Positions 1-7,210 are shown, numbered from the stretch's first letter. The stretch is DNA of 12,408 bases from Halobacteriaceae archaeon Tc-Br11_E2g27 (GCA_001564135.1 LKNH01000048.1:1-12408), one strand, 5' to 3'. The notes: generated by a model not told the origin, from the sequence alone. Numbers and translations: made by a program.

Positions 1-1299
1 AATCGTCACACCAGGTCCGAAAACGAGCGACGCGATTGCCCCTGCTTTCGTTGCTCCATCCCAGTACACCCCGAGGAAAATCGGCGCGGTTGTGGTAGCA
101 AAGCCGACGACAGCGAACTCTATCAGTGGGAAAATTCCGGCTGGTTGGACGAGTGTCAGGGCCACGGCAAGCACGATAAGGAGGAAGACCAGTAACTGCG
201 TTGCTCGTACTTCTTCGCGGGAAGTTGCATCCGGGTTGACGAACTCCCGGTAGACATCCCGACTGAGCATCGAACTCATCGTCAGCGCAACCGAATCTGC
301 CGTCGACATGATTGCCGCCGTTGCCCCGGCCATCACGATGCCGAATACGACCGGATGCATCAGCGTCTCGACGAGGAGCGGAATCACGTAATCCGGTTCC
401 GGTGGCTCCGGAATGACGCCAACTGACCAGACACCGAGCACAGCGCCGAAAAAGTAGATTGGCACAGCGACCAGTGCGAATAAAAAGCCCGAATCGCGCA
501 TGATTTGTGCGTTTCCAGCGGAAAAATACCGCTGAATCGTGTGTGGGTAGCCCGGGACACCAACAGCAAACGCAAGCGCTGCGGTCATTACAAACAACGG
601 CGTCCAGAGGTCCGCAGGGCCGACGATATCAAGCAGCCCCGGAATTTCCTGGCTTGCCGACTCCGCAATCTCCGTGCTATCGCGGACGACCATAACGTAG
701 GCTACGACCCCGGCCAGAACCGCGAATAACACAGTCGATTGGACAGCATCAGACCAGATGACACCGCGATAGCCAGCGATATGAATATACACAATCATAA
801 ACAGCGCCATCAGTAACACAGCCACGGTGAACGGAATGCCGATAAGCGCATCGAGGGCAACACCGCCTCCAAGCAGTTGTCCAGCGAGCATTGCAAGCAT
901 GAAAATTCCCGTAACAGTCAGATAGACGACCCCAAGCAACGGGCTTTCGTAACGAACCCGGATGTACTCCGCTGGCGTGACGATATCGTGTTCAGTACCG
1001 ATGCGGTACAGGGCAACCCCGACGGAGGCAAAAAAGAGTGTATAGAAAACGGCAGCTATCGCCAGAAACGAGAACGGGCCGAGGCCGACCTGTGAAGTAT
1101 CGGCTCCAATGCCAAAGACAGTAAACGCACTCAGGACAGTTGCGGCGAGTGTCAACCCGAGGACGAGCGTTCCGACGCCGCGGTCAGCGAGGTAGAAATC
1201 TGCCGGCGTGTATTTGGTAAACCGTGCGGCATAGACCCCAATCAGGAAGACCAGAAACAGGTAGGTGAAAAAGACCGCCTGTGCGATTGTTACTGGCAT
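1..1299 (-). CDS. Sodium:solute symporter (SSF family), C-terminus beyond the window
   Basis: This is a Na+-coupled secondary transporter of the SSF (SLC5-like) family in the cytoplasmic membrane. The frame is open from the ATG at 1299 to base 1, giving 433 residues; family members usually have about 480-520, so the last helices lie outside. About eleven hydrophobic segments are visible. The family signature region GYRGVIWSDAVQ falls at residues 176-187, and the MSTADS motif, in the helix that carries Na+-binding hydroxyl residues in characterised members, is at 331-336. The start lies 1 nt after the stop of the small membrane protein gene upstream and has a strong ribosome binding site, so the two are co-translated. 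The substrate cannot be read from sequence. The acyl-CoA dehydrogenase further upstream on the same strand hints at a carboxylate (inference). Confidence 0.93.
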   Translation of the reverse strand, partial: MPVTIAQAVFFTYLFLVFLIGVYAARFTKYTPADFYLADRGVGTLVLGLTLAATVLSAFTVFGIGADTSQVGLGPFSFLAIAAVFYTLFFASVGVALYRIGTEHDIVTPAEYIRVRYESPLLGVVYLTVTGIFMLAMLAGQLLGGGVALDALIGIPFTVAVLLMALFMIVYIHIAGYRGVIWSDAVQSTVLFAVLAGVVAYVMVVRDSTEIAESASQEIPGLLDIVGPADLWTPLFVMTAALAFAVGVPGYPHTIQRYFSAGNAQIMRDSGFLFALVAVPIYFFGAVLGVWSVGVIPEPPEPDYVIPLLVETLMHPVVFGIVMAGATAAIMSTADSVALTMSSMLSRDVYREFVNPDATSREEVRATQLLVFLLIVLAVALTLVQPAGIFPLIEFAVVGFATTTAPIFLGVYWDGATKAGAIASLVFGPGVTI

Positions 1300-1300
1300 C

Positions 1301-1540
1301 CTAGGTATCCTCCGTCGTTGTTGAGTACAGGCTGACAGCCACCCACGCGAGGACGAACATTACTCCAATAACGCCAAGTTGCGCCCAGAGCCACGCTGGC
1401 AAGCCGAGATAGAGTGTCGTCCAGTCCGCAAGAAGATACTGGTGACCAGCGGCGAGTGCGAGCAACGCACCAACAAGAAAGACAATTACATACCGGACCA
1501 GCGGTGGTTGCCGAATCCGGTCGAACACGGTCTCAGTCAT
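1301..1540 (-). CDS. Small two-helix membrane protein paired with the symporter (DUF3311-like)
   Basis: This 79-residue protein has two hydrophobic segments, at about residues 15-34 and 48-72, joined by a loop with the pattern LGLPAWLWAQ. Small proteins of this size with a G-(I/L)-P-x-(F/W)-x-W-x-Q-like loop, exemplified by DUF3311, often sit directly upstream of SSF symporters, and the order here is the same, with only 1 nt between the stop and the symporter ATG. A role as a small accessory subunit or stabiliser of the transporter is inferred from this pairing. The ATG at 1540 is the only good start. A TTATG box at about 1571-1575 could give it a promoter of its own, in addition to read-through from the dehydrogenase gene 82 nt upstream. 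Confidence 0.8.
   Translation of the reverse strand: MTETVFDRIRQPPLVRYVIVFLVGALLALAAGHQYLLADWTTLYLGLPAWLWAQLGVIGVMFVLAWVAVSLYSTTTEDT
1308..1313 (-). promoter_or_regulatory. Ribosome binding site of the symporter gene
   Basis: The minus strand reads GGAGGA here, ending 8 nt before the symporter ATG and lying inside the last codons of the upstream gene. It matches the archaeal 16S rRNA 3' end. It supports the ATG at 1299 and operon translation of the pair, unlike most genes in this window, which look leaderless. Confidence 0.7.
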
Positions 1541-1622
1541 CGTCTTATCCGTTCGTGTGGCTGACGCTCACATAACACCAGCGGTCTCGGTTTGAGCATA
1601 CACGAAGAGATGTGCGGCAGTA

Positions 1623-2843
1623 TCAATAGCCGTCGAACCGAAGCACCGGCTCCAGTTCGTCGGGTTCGATATCCTCGAATGCCTCGCGGGCAATCGTCCG
1701 GAGATGGACTTCATCCGCACCGTCCACAATGCGGAACGCACGGATGCTCTCGTAGAAATCAGCAATCGGCAGGTCCTTGCCGATTCCGTTGCCGCCACAG
1801 TACTGCAATGCGGTGTCGACGGCTTCCTGTGTGGCACGCGCTGTGAACACCTTGCTCATCGAGACTTCGAGGCGTGCCTGCTCGCCGGCGGCAATCTGCT
1901 CTGCTGCCTGCCGAACCAGCGCGCGAGCGGCCTGTAACTCCGTTTCGCGCTCGGCAATCTCAAAGCGCGCGTGTTGCTTTTCCGAAATCGTCGAACCGAA
2001 CGCCTCGCGTTCGCTGATGTACGTCCGAGCTACTTTCAACGCCCGCATGGCCATCCCGGAAAAGCGCATACAGTGGGTCAATCTGGCTGGACCAAGGCGT
2101 TCTTGGACGTGCATGAATCCCGCGCCTTCTTGGCCGAGCAGGTGTTCCTCCGGAACCCGCACGTTATTATACTTAATTTCGGCGTGACCTGCTCCGTGGA
2201 GTTCGCTACCCATATGTGGCACGTCGCGAATAATCTCGACCCCATCCGCTTCCGCCGGGACGAGGAAAACAGAACAACCCTGATACGGGTGAACGTCTTC
2301 GTTGGTTCGCGCAAAGACGAGCAGGATATCGGCTCGAATGCCGTTTGTCGTCCACCATTTGTGGCCGTTGATGACCCACTCGTCCCCGTCCTTTTCGGCT
2401 GTCGTCTGTATCATCTTCGGGTCAGAGCCGGAGCCCTGCATCGGCTCAGTCATCGAAAAGCCGGAGTGAATCTCCCCCTCCACGAGCGGTTCGAGATACT
2501 CCTGTTTCTGGAGGTCAGTGCCGTGCATCTCAAGCAGATGCATGTTGCCTTCATCCGGCGCATCGACGCGCATCGCGGCAGGCCCGAGAATCGACCGTCC
2601 TGCCTGCTCGAAGGTTGGCAACAGGTCATCGAAATCAACACCCATCCCGCCGTGTTCTTCCCCAATTTGTGGCGCGTAGATATCGTACTCCCGTGCAGCC
2701 TCCTGCAGTTCCTTGATAGTCGATGCCGATGCCGTTGTCCCACCTGCAAGTTCGCGCTCGCGTGGAATGACAACTTCGTCCATCAACCGCTCTGCGCGCT
2801 CGGCGAGTTCCATCGCTCGTTCCGAGTCAGTGAACGTGAACAT
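1623..2843 (-). CDS. Acyl-CoA dehydrogenase, ACAD10/ACAD11-like
   Basis: This 406-residue flavoenzyme would oxidise an acyl-CoA to the enoyl-CoA and pass electrons to ETF. The three family domains are complete: N-terminal helices (about 1-125), the beta domain (about 126-235, with FSMTEP at 129-134 and the WWTTNG flavin loop at 163-168) and C-terminal helices (about 238-400). The subfamily is suggested by ERLGPARLTHCMR (248-260), CGGNGI (349-354) and FRIVDGADEVH (370-380), which resemble mammalian ACAD10/11 and their bacterial relatives. At the place of the usual catalytic glutamate (YEG in medium-chain enzymes) there is Asp374 in VDGADE; as I recall, the same change occurs in ACAD11. The chain length of the substrate cannot be deduced. 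The gene heads a minus-strand group with the transporter genes 82 nt downstream. The ATG at 2843 is fixed by a well-placed TATA box. Confidence 0.93.
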   Translation of the reverse strand: MFTFTDSERAMELAERAERLMDEVVIPRERELAGGTTASASTIKELQEAAREYDIYAPQIGEEHGGMGVDFDDLLPTFEQAGRSILGPAAMRVDAPDEGNMHLLEMHGTDLQKQEYLEPLVEGEIHSGFSMTEPMQGSGSDPKMIQTTAEKDGDEWVINGHKWWTTNGIRADILLVFARTNEDVHPYQGCSVFLVPAEADGVEIIRDVPHMGSELHGAGHAEIKYNNVRVPEEHLLGQEGAGFMHVQERLGPARLTHCMRFSGMAMRALKVARTYISEREAFGSTISEKQHARFEIAERETELQAARALVRQAAEQIAAGEQARLEVSMSKVFTARATQEAVDTALQYCGGNGIGKDLPIADFYESIRAFRIVDGADEVHLRTIAREAFEDIEPDELEPVLRFDGY

Positions 2844-2869
2844 CTAGCTGTAGTTCGTCCCTGAATCGC

Positions 2870-2875
2870 ATAAAA
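2870..2875 (-). promoter_or_regulatory. TATA box of the acyl-CoA dehydrogenase gene
   Basis: The minus strand reads TTTTAT (within GGTTTTATGC), centred about 29 nt upstream of the ATG at 2843. That spacing predicts a transcription start at or within about 3 nt of the start codon, so a leaderless mRNA. Confidence 0.6.
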
Positions 2876-2992
2876 CCCCAAGAAACCGACGGAAGCGACC
2901 CGATAGAGGAACGTTGGTTCAGTTTGTTCCCGTTGTTTTCAGCCCTGCGGATCGGATACCAATGATTCCCAGCAGACACAGATGCAAATGGC

Positions 2993-2998
2993 TTTAAC
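2993..2998 (+). promoter_or_regulatory. TATA box of the uS10-like gene
   Basis: TTTAAC is centred about 27 nt before the ATG at 3022 and preceded by an A-rich element that could bind TFB. It predicts a leaderless transcript. A GAGG at 3013-3016 also precedes the ATG by 5 nt, so a short leader with a ribosome binding site is the alternative. Confidence 0.5.
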
Positions 2999-3021
2999 GA
3001 CCGGTAACCCAAGAGGTTGGT

Positions 3022-3339
3022 ATGCCATTTGTCACTCGGCTCACCCTCAAAAGCGGGGATGGCGACCTGCTTGAATCGGTGGCAAGCGACATCAAAGAGC
3101 AGGCCGAGCGAAAGGGCGTCCAACTGAAGGGCCCACACGCGAACCCGCCAACGCGACACAGCGTCCCCCAGTACAAGGGCCATCCCGACCAGGGAACGTT
3201 CGATAGCTGGAGCTACACGGTGTACGAGCGAACCATAGAAATTATCGACCATCATGAGTTCGCTCGTGAAACAACCGCCAAATCCTATCCCGAGCGAGTT
3301 CATCTCTCCGCAGATATCGAACAGTACAATCAGGCGTGA
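3022..3339 (+). CDS. uS10-like protein (haloarchaeal paralogue of ribosomal protein S10)
   Basis: This 105-residue protein has the S10 fold pattern: a first strand FVTRLTLKS, a long helix with conserved acidic and basic residues (about 15-31), the KGVQLKGP turn (31-38) that corresponds to the T-G-V-x-L-S-G-P region of S10, a mobile loop with PPTRHSVPQYKG (42-53), and a closing strand SWSYTVYERTIEI (62-74). It is not the normal archaeal rpsJ, which has a different N-terminus and lies beside the elongation factor 1-alpha gene. Haloarchaeal genomes carry such stand-alone homologues, annotated as uS10/mL48 family. Its role is unknown to me; it may replace S10 on some ribosomes or work elsewhere in transcription or translation, since bacterial S10 (NusE) has a second role in antitermination. 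It stands alone, divergent from the dehydrogenase gene. Confidence 0.85.
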   Translation: MPFVTRLTLKSGDGDLLESVASDIKEQAERKGVQLKGPHANPPTRHSVPQYKGHPDQGTFDSWSYTVYERTIEIIDHHEFARETTAKSYPERVHLSADIEQYNQA

Positions 3340-3372
3340 GAGTTGTGGCCCCTCACGTATTTAGACCGACCC

Positions 3373-3380
3373 AAATTAAG
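3373..3380 (+). promoter_or_regulatory. TATA-like box of the amidohydrolase gene
   Basis: AAATTAAG is centred about 28 nt before the ATG at 3404. This favours that ATG over the GTG at 3380, which lies on the edge of the box itself. The GGAGG at 3398-3402 is too close to the ATG to act as a usual ribosome binding site. Confidence 0.45.
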
Positions 3381-3403
3381 TGAGTGAGCCCCATTATGGA
3401 GGT

Positions 3404-4702
3404 ATGGACGTTACACAGTACGAAGACTGGTTGATATCACTCCGACGCGAGTTACACCAGCGACCCGAACCCGCCTGGCGTGAATTTTACACAACCGCCC
3501 GAATTGTCGAGGAACTCGAATCGCTGGACGTTGACGAGATTCTTATCGGGTCCGAAATACTCGCAGACGGCGAACGCGGCGAGGTACCGGATGAAGCGGA
3601 ACTCGATAGCTGGCTCGAACAGGCCCGTGAGACCGGCGTGAGCGAAGAACTGCTTGAACGGCTCGCAGGCGGCTATACTGGAGCCATTGCAACGGTTGAG
3701 CGCGGCGAGGGACCAACAGTTGCACTGCGTGTCGATATCGACGGCCTGCCGCGACTGGAATCCGATGCCGCCGACCATCACCCTGCTGCGGAAGGATTCC
3801 GGTCCATCCACGAGGGCGCAATGCACGCCTGCGGCCACGATGCTCACGCGACGATTGGCCTCGGTGTCCTGCGCGCAATCCTCGATAGCGAGTTCGAGGG
3901 GACACTGAAGGTCATCTTCCAGCCGGCCGAAGAACTCATCGGCGGCGGGAAACCAATCGCCGAAAGCGGCCATCTCGATGATGTCGACGCCCTCATGGCA
4001 CTTCACGTCGGACTCGACCACCCGACAGGCGAGGTCGTTGCTGGCGTCGATGGCTTTCTGGCAGTTTCACACGTCGACGTGGAGTTTGCAGGCGAACCAG
4101 CACACGCCGGCGCGGAGCCGAACGTGGGAAAAAATGCAAACCTGGCGCTGGCTACGGCCGTCCAGAATCTGTATGCGATTCCCCGACACAAAGACGGCGC
4201 GACACGTGTCAACGCCGGCGTTATCGAAGGCGGCTCGGCATCGAACATCATCGCCGAACAGGCCTCCATTCACGGCGAGATTCGCGGCGAAACAACCGAG
4301 TTGATGGAATATACAAAGGAGCGAGCGACGCAGGTAATGGAGTCGGCCGCGGAGATGCACGGCTGTGAGGCAACCGTGGAGTTCGGTGCAGAAGCGCCGA
4401 GCGCCGAAAGCGATGAGTTACTGGTTAGCCTCGTGGCCGACCTCGCCCGCGAGAGCGAGCACGTCGAGAACGTCCTGTACCGGGATGACCTCGGTGGAAG
4501 CGAGGACGCAACCTATCTGATGCAGCGCGTGCAGGACCAGGGTGGTGTCGCCTCGTATGTCGGCATCGGCACGGACCACCCAGGCGGCCACCACACCGCA
4601 ACCTTCGACGTGGACGAAGAGTCGCTGGTGATTGGCGTGGACGTACTTGCGAGCGCGCTGTTGGAGCTTGCAGGCGAAGATTCGCCGCTCGACGCGGCAT
4701 AG
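3404..4702 (+). CDS. M20 family amidohydrolase, AbgA-like
   Basis: This is a 432-residue two-metal hydrolase of the M20 peptidase/amidohydrolase family. Visible parts are the N-terminal ELHQRPEPAWRE (16-27), the metal motif HACGHDAH (141-148), QPAEE (173-177) with the catalytic and metal-binding glutamates, a ligand histidine (201) in ALHVG, the dimerisation domain in the middle, and GGHH (394-397) near the C-terminus. Length and detail match E. coli AbgA (436 residues, from memory) better than general M20 enzymes: it shares the insertion between the first strand and the catalytic domain (PDEAELDSWLEQAR, 60-73) and the GSEDAT block followed by ASYVGIGT. AbgA with AbgB cleaves p-aminobenzoyl-glutamate. 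No AbgB- or AbgT-like gene is present here, so the enzyme may be a homodimer or act on another N-acyl amino acid. Confidence 0.88.
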   Translation: MDVTQYEDWLISLRRELHQRPEPAWREFYTTARIVEELESLDVDEILIGSEILADGERGEVPDEAELDSWLEQARETGVSEELLERLAGGYTGAIATVERGEGPTVALRVDIDGLPRLESDAADHHPAAEGFRSIHEGAMHACGHDAHATIGLGVLRAILDSEFEGTLKVIFQPAEELIGGGKPIAESGHLDDVDALMALHVGLDHPTGEVVAGVDGFLAVSHVDVEFAGEPAHAGAEPNVGKNANLALATAVQNLYAIPRHKDGATRVNAGVIEGGSASNIIAEQASIHGEIRGETTELMEYTKERATQVMESAAEMHGCEATVEFGAEAPSAESDELLVSLVADLARESEHVENVLYRDDLGGSEDATYLMQRVQDQGGVASYVGIGTDHPGGHHTATFDVDEESLVIGVDVLASALLELAGEDSPLDAA

Positions 4703-4727
4703 CCGGAGGTTACTCTAATTATAGCAG

Positions 4728-4736
4728 TTATAAAAG
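4728..4736 (+). promoter_or_regulatory. Strong TATA box upstream of the ferredoxin gene
   Basis: TTATAAAAG is the best TATA match in the window. The expected transcription start near 4758 would leave a 5' leader of about 50 nt before the ATG at 4809. A weaker TTTTGA near 4781-4786 could give a leaderless transcript instead. Confidence 0.5.
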
Positions 4737-4808
4737 ACGGTACGCCTTGATTACCGACTCCGTTTCAATGCGTAAAGAGTTTTGAAGGGTACCGCCGTAT
4801 CGGGTGAT

Positions 4809-5150
4809 ATGACAGAGTATACGGTTGAGTTTGTCAACATGGACGCGGAGCTTACAGTCTCCGATAAAGAGACAATCTTGAGCTCCTGTCTTGACGATGG
4901 GGTCCCACAGGAGTACTCCTGCCGGGTGGGAATGTGTCTGGCCTGTTCGGCACGAATTGTCGAAGGCGAAGTGACACAGCCGGCGGCCCGCGGGCTGACC
5001 GAAGCCGAACGCGAAGAGTACGCACTAACCTGCATGGCCCGGCCACAGTCAGACCTCGTCCTTGAGACGGGCGTTTATCCGCCGAGTATCGAACAGGACT
5101 ACCCAACGCCGGACGATTCAGGCAGCGATACGGCTGCTGCTGACGACTGA
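4809..5150 (+). CDS. [2Fe-2S] ferredoxin, plant type
   Basis: This 113-residue electron carrier has the plant-type cluster pattern C-x4-C-x2-C-x28-C, with Cys38, Cys43, Cys46 and Cys75. The beta-grasp N-terminus starts at TEYTVEFVNMD and the C-terminus ends in an acidic tail (DDSGSDTAAADD). Such ferredoxins in haloarchaea take electrons from 2-oxoacid:ferredoxin oxidoreductases and feed other redox enzymes; the partner is not visible here. It lacks the N-terminal acidic insertion of about 25-30 residues found in the main haloarchaeal ferredoxin, so it is probably a secondary paralogue. The ATG at 4809 is chosen because the beta-grasp strand begins there and GGTGAT, complementary to the 16S rRNA end, directly precedes it; a TTG 27 nt upstream is less likely. 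An extra Cys27 lies outside the motif. Confidence 0.92.
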   Translation: MTEYTVEFVNMDAELTVSDKETILSSCLDDGVPQEYSCRVGMCLACSARIVEGEVTQPAARGLTEAEREEYALTCMARPQSDLVLETGVYPPSIEQDYPTPDDSGSDTAAADD

Positions 5151-5174
5151 CGCCCAGAGAGCAAGAGTTCGCAG

Positions 5175-5702
5175 TCAGGAATCACTCGATTCGATTGCCG
5201 CCCGTTTTTCACTCAGGTCAACCGATGCCCACGCTTCGAGTTCGTAGCTGATATCCACCAGTTCCGCGATTCGGTCGGTATCAGCCTGATTACTTGCATC
5301 GGACAGGTCGGCTTCAAGCCGCGTAATAGCAGATTTCCCCGCCTGCTCTCGGTCAACCGTTCGCGTGTCGATATCGAGGATGTGAGGTAAGTCCATGCCA
5401 CCATCCGGAACGGTCGGGAACGCAACCGGCCCAGGAACGAGAACGGAGTCAGGTGGTTCATTCGTTTGCTCACCGGTTGTCTCGGCGGTAACCGCTGGTT
5501 CAAACTGGGCGACAGCATCGGTATCCACTGGAACAAGGTGATACGTGCCAATGGCATCAGTGATGGCATCCGCAAACACCTCGGGTTCGAACTCCTCGCC
5601 GCGCTTGAACGCTAGTTCGGCCAGTGCGTGTCGCAGTTCAGTCCGGGTGAGCGCCCCAAAGAGGTCAACTACGCCCGCGATGTCGTCGCCGGTTACGTCC
5701 AT
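5175..5702 (-). CDS. Conserved haloarchaeal protein of unknown function
   Basis: This is a 175-residue soluble, very acidic protein. The N-terminal block (about 1-55) is helical with the pattern AGVVDLFGALT followed by ELRHALAELAFKRG; I associate it with a haloarchaea-only family, possibly DUF7109, but this is recollection. The helix arrangement could fit a small winged-helix-like or protein-binding unit. A low-complexity linker rich in Thr, Glu and Pro (about 68-85) leads to a second block, LPHILDIDTRT (about 107-117), then charged helices to the end. There is no Cys, no metal motif, no signal peptide and no membrane segment. The ATG at 5702 has a TATA box at the right distance; the frame runs further upstream, but that part lies antisense inside the phosphohexomutase gene. 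It converges with the ferredoxin gene, with 24 nt between the stops. Confidence 0.8.
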   Translation of the reverse strand: MDVTGDDIAGVVDLFGALTRTELRHALAELAFKRGEEFEPEVFADAITDAIGTYHLVPVDTDAVAQFEPAVTAETTGEQTNEPPDSVLVPGPVAFPTVPDGGMDLPHILDIDTRTVDREQAGKSAITRLEADLSDASNQADTDRIAELVDISYELEAWASVDLSEKRAAIESSDS

Positions 5703-5726
5703 GCCTGTGCTCTCACGACCAACCAA

Positions 5727-5734
5727 GTTATAAC
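5727..5734 (-). promoter_or_regulatory. TATA box of the hypothetical gene, palindromic
   Basis: GTTATAAC is centred about 28 nt from the ATG at 5702 on the minus strand, so it predicts a leaderless transcript. The element is a perfect 8-nt palindrome and could in principle also be read toward the plus-strand gene, which would then have a leader of about 28 nt. Confidence 0.6.
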
Positions 5735-5753
5735 ATGCTGTCTGTGGCGAGCG

Positions 5754-5762
5754 GTTTTTGTA
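5754..5762 (+). promoter_or_regulatory. Possible TATA-like box of the phosphohexomutase gene
   Basis: TTTTTGTAG lies about 26-28 nt before the ATG at 5784. It is a weak match, but the spacing is right for leaderless expression. The palindromic box at 5727-5734 is the alternative promoter. Confidence 0.35.
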
Positions 5763-5783
5763 GTATCCGTGAGAGAGACCGAT

Positions 5784-7196
5784 ATGAACGCTGACGGCGG
5801 CCTTGCGGACGCAATCTCGTTTGGAACCGACGGATGGCGGGCGACGCTCTCGACGTTCACCGAAGAGCGAGTCCGATTGGTTGGGCAGGCTGTCGCAACC
5901 TATCTCGACGAGAGCGAACTGGAGGGGCCTGTAGTGGTTGGCTACGATGCCCGCGAGCACTCACGAGGGTTTGCGGAAGAGCTGGCCCGCGTCATCGCCG
6001 CCAACGGCCGGAACGTGACAATTGCGACTCGTGACTGTCCGACACCGGTTCTTGCGTGGACAGCAAAAAGCGGCCCGTATGCCGGTGGGTTGATGGTGAC
6101 TGCCTCGCACAACCCACCTGAATACAACGGCGTGAAGTTCGTAATGAGCGATGGGACACCCGCGCTCCCGGAAGTGACAGACACGCTCGAAAAGTACCTT
6201 GCCGAACCCACGCTGAGTGAGTCCTTTGGAACAATCACCGAACAAAACCTGAGCGAGTCATATCGTGAAAATGCATTCGCAGCGCTCGAATCACGACTCG
6301 ATACTGTTGCCGATTCCCTTCCCTCGTTGACTGTTCACTATGATGCGATGCACGGGAGCGGTCGCGGTGTCACCGACAAATTGCTTGCTGATGCCGGTAT
6401 CACCGTCGAACGCTATCGCTGTGACCGCGATTCACAGTTCGGCGGCATTCCGCCCGAACCCGTACCCGAACGTGCTCCGGCACTCATCGAGGCCGTCGAA
6501 TCCGGCGAGGCAGACCTCGGATTCATCAACGATGGGGATGCTGACCGCGTTGGCATCGTCACGCCAGAACATGGGTATCTTGACCCGAACGTCGTGCTGG
6601 CGCTGCTCTATGATATCCTGCTTGAAACGGAAGCAGGCGGCGTGGTTCGAACCGTCTCGACCAGCAGCCTCGTTGACGGGATTGCGGCCACCGCCGACGA
6701 ATCAGTCCACGAGACAGCTGTCGGGTTCAAGTGGGTTGCAGCGGCGATGGGAGGCGATAACGTGCTCTGTGGCGGCGAGGAAAGCGGCGGTTACGGAGTC
6801 ACAAGTCACCTCAGGAACAAGGATGGGGTCTTTCTCACCCTGCTGTTCTGTACAGCCGAAACAGAGCAGCCGCTGGATGACCGCATCGATGCGATTCTCG
6901 ACGCTCACGGGCCGATTGTACAGGACCGAATCAGTCTGGATTGTCCGGACGACCGGAAAGCCGGGGTCCTTGAAGCACTCGCAGACCACCTGCCTGAGAT
7001 GGTTGCTGGAGCGGCCGTCGATACGGTGAACGATGTCGATGGATTCAAAATCGTCCTAGACGATGGCGGCTGGTTGCTTGTCCGCCCCTCGGGAACTGAG
7101 CCGAAGCTCCGTATCTATGCTGAAGCGGACTCCAAAGCGCGTGTTAGCGAATTGCTTGATGCAGGCGAGGAGTTGATTGAGCCGTTAGTGAGGTAG
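5784..7196 (+). CDS. Phosphoglucomutase/phosphomannomutase family phosphohexomutase
   Basis: This 470-residue alpha-D-phosphohexomutase moves phosphate between C1 and C6 of a hexose phosphate, feeding glycan or nucleotide-sugar synthesis. All four domains are marked: FGTDGWRA near the start (13-20), the phosphoserine loop TASHNP with Ser108, the Mg2+ loop DGDADR (250-255), the sugar-binding loop GGEESGG (330-336), and the phosphate-binding loop RPSGTEPKLR (434-443). The substrate (glucose, mannose or glucosamine phosphate) cannot be settled from these motifs; haloarchaea carry several paralogues, one of which acts as GlmM. The ATG at 5784 puts FGTDGWRA at the usual distance from the N-terminus; the longer open frame starting near 5628 would overlap the divergent gene and add unrelated sequence. 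Its stop is 14 nt from the stop of the convergent transporter gene. Confidence 0.93.
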   Translation: MNADGGLADAISFGTDGWRATLSTFTEERVRLVGQAVATYLDESELEGPVVVGYDAREHSRGFAEELARVIAANGRNVTIATRDCPTPVLAWTAKSGPYAGGLMVTASHNPPEYNGVKFVMSDGTPALPEVTDTLEKYLAEPTLSESFGTITEQNLSESYRENAFAALESRLDTVADSLPSLTVHYDAMHGSGRGVTDKLLADAGITVERYRCDRDSQFGGIPPEPVPERAPALIEAVESGEADLGFINDGDADRVGIVTPEHGYLDPNVVLALLYDILLETEAGGVVRTVSTSSLVDGIAATADESVHETAVGFKWVAAAMGGDNVLCGGEESGGYGVTSHLRNKDGVFLTLLFCTAETEQPLDDRIDAILDAHGPIVQDRISLDCPDDRKAGVLEALADHLPEMVAGAAVDTVNDVDGFKIVLDDGGWLLVRPSGTEPKLRIYAEADSKARVSELLDAGEELIEPLVR

Positions 7197-7210
7197 TCTG
7201 GCGAAAGACA

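Noticed and set aside
877..1095. Plus-strand frames over the symporter region
   Set aside because: They are antisense to a frame that translates into a complete run of SSF membrane helices.
1971..2864. Long plus-strand open frame (297 codons) opposite the acyl-CoA dehydrogenase gene
   Set aside because: It is a by-product of the codon bias of the well-recognised dehydrogenase on the other strand; its translation is rich in Arg, His and Cys and has no family motif.
3347..3388. Imperfect inverted repeat (CCTCAC with GTGAG) before the amidohydrolase gene
   Set aside because: Only five bases pair cleanly and the arms are far apart, which is expected by chance.
3452..4021. Minus-strand open frame (189 codons) opposite the amidohydrolase gene
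   Set aside because: It is antisense to the catalytic metal motifs of a clear gene and has no recognisable features of its own.
5703..5960. Upstream extension of the hypothetical minus-strand gene
   Set aside because: It would overlap the start of the phosphohexomutase gene and lose the well-placed TATA box; the composition changes sharply at the ATG at 5702.
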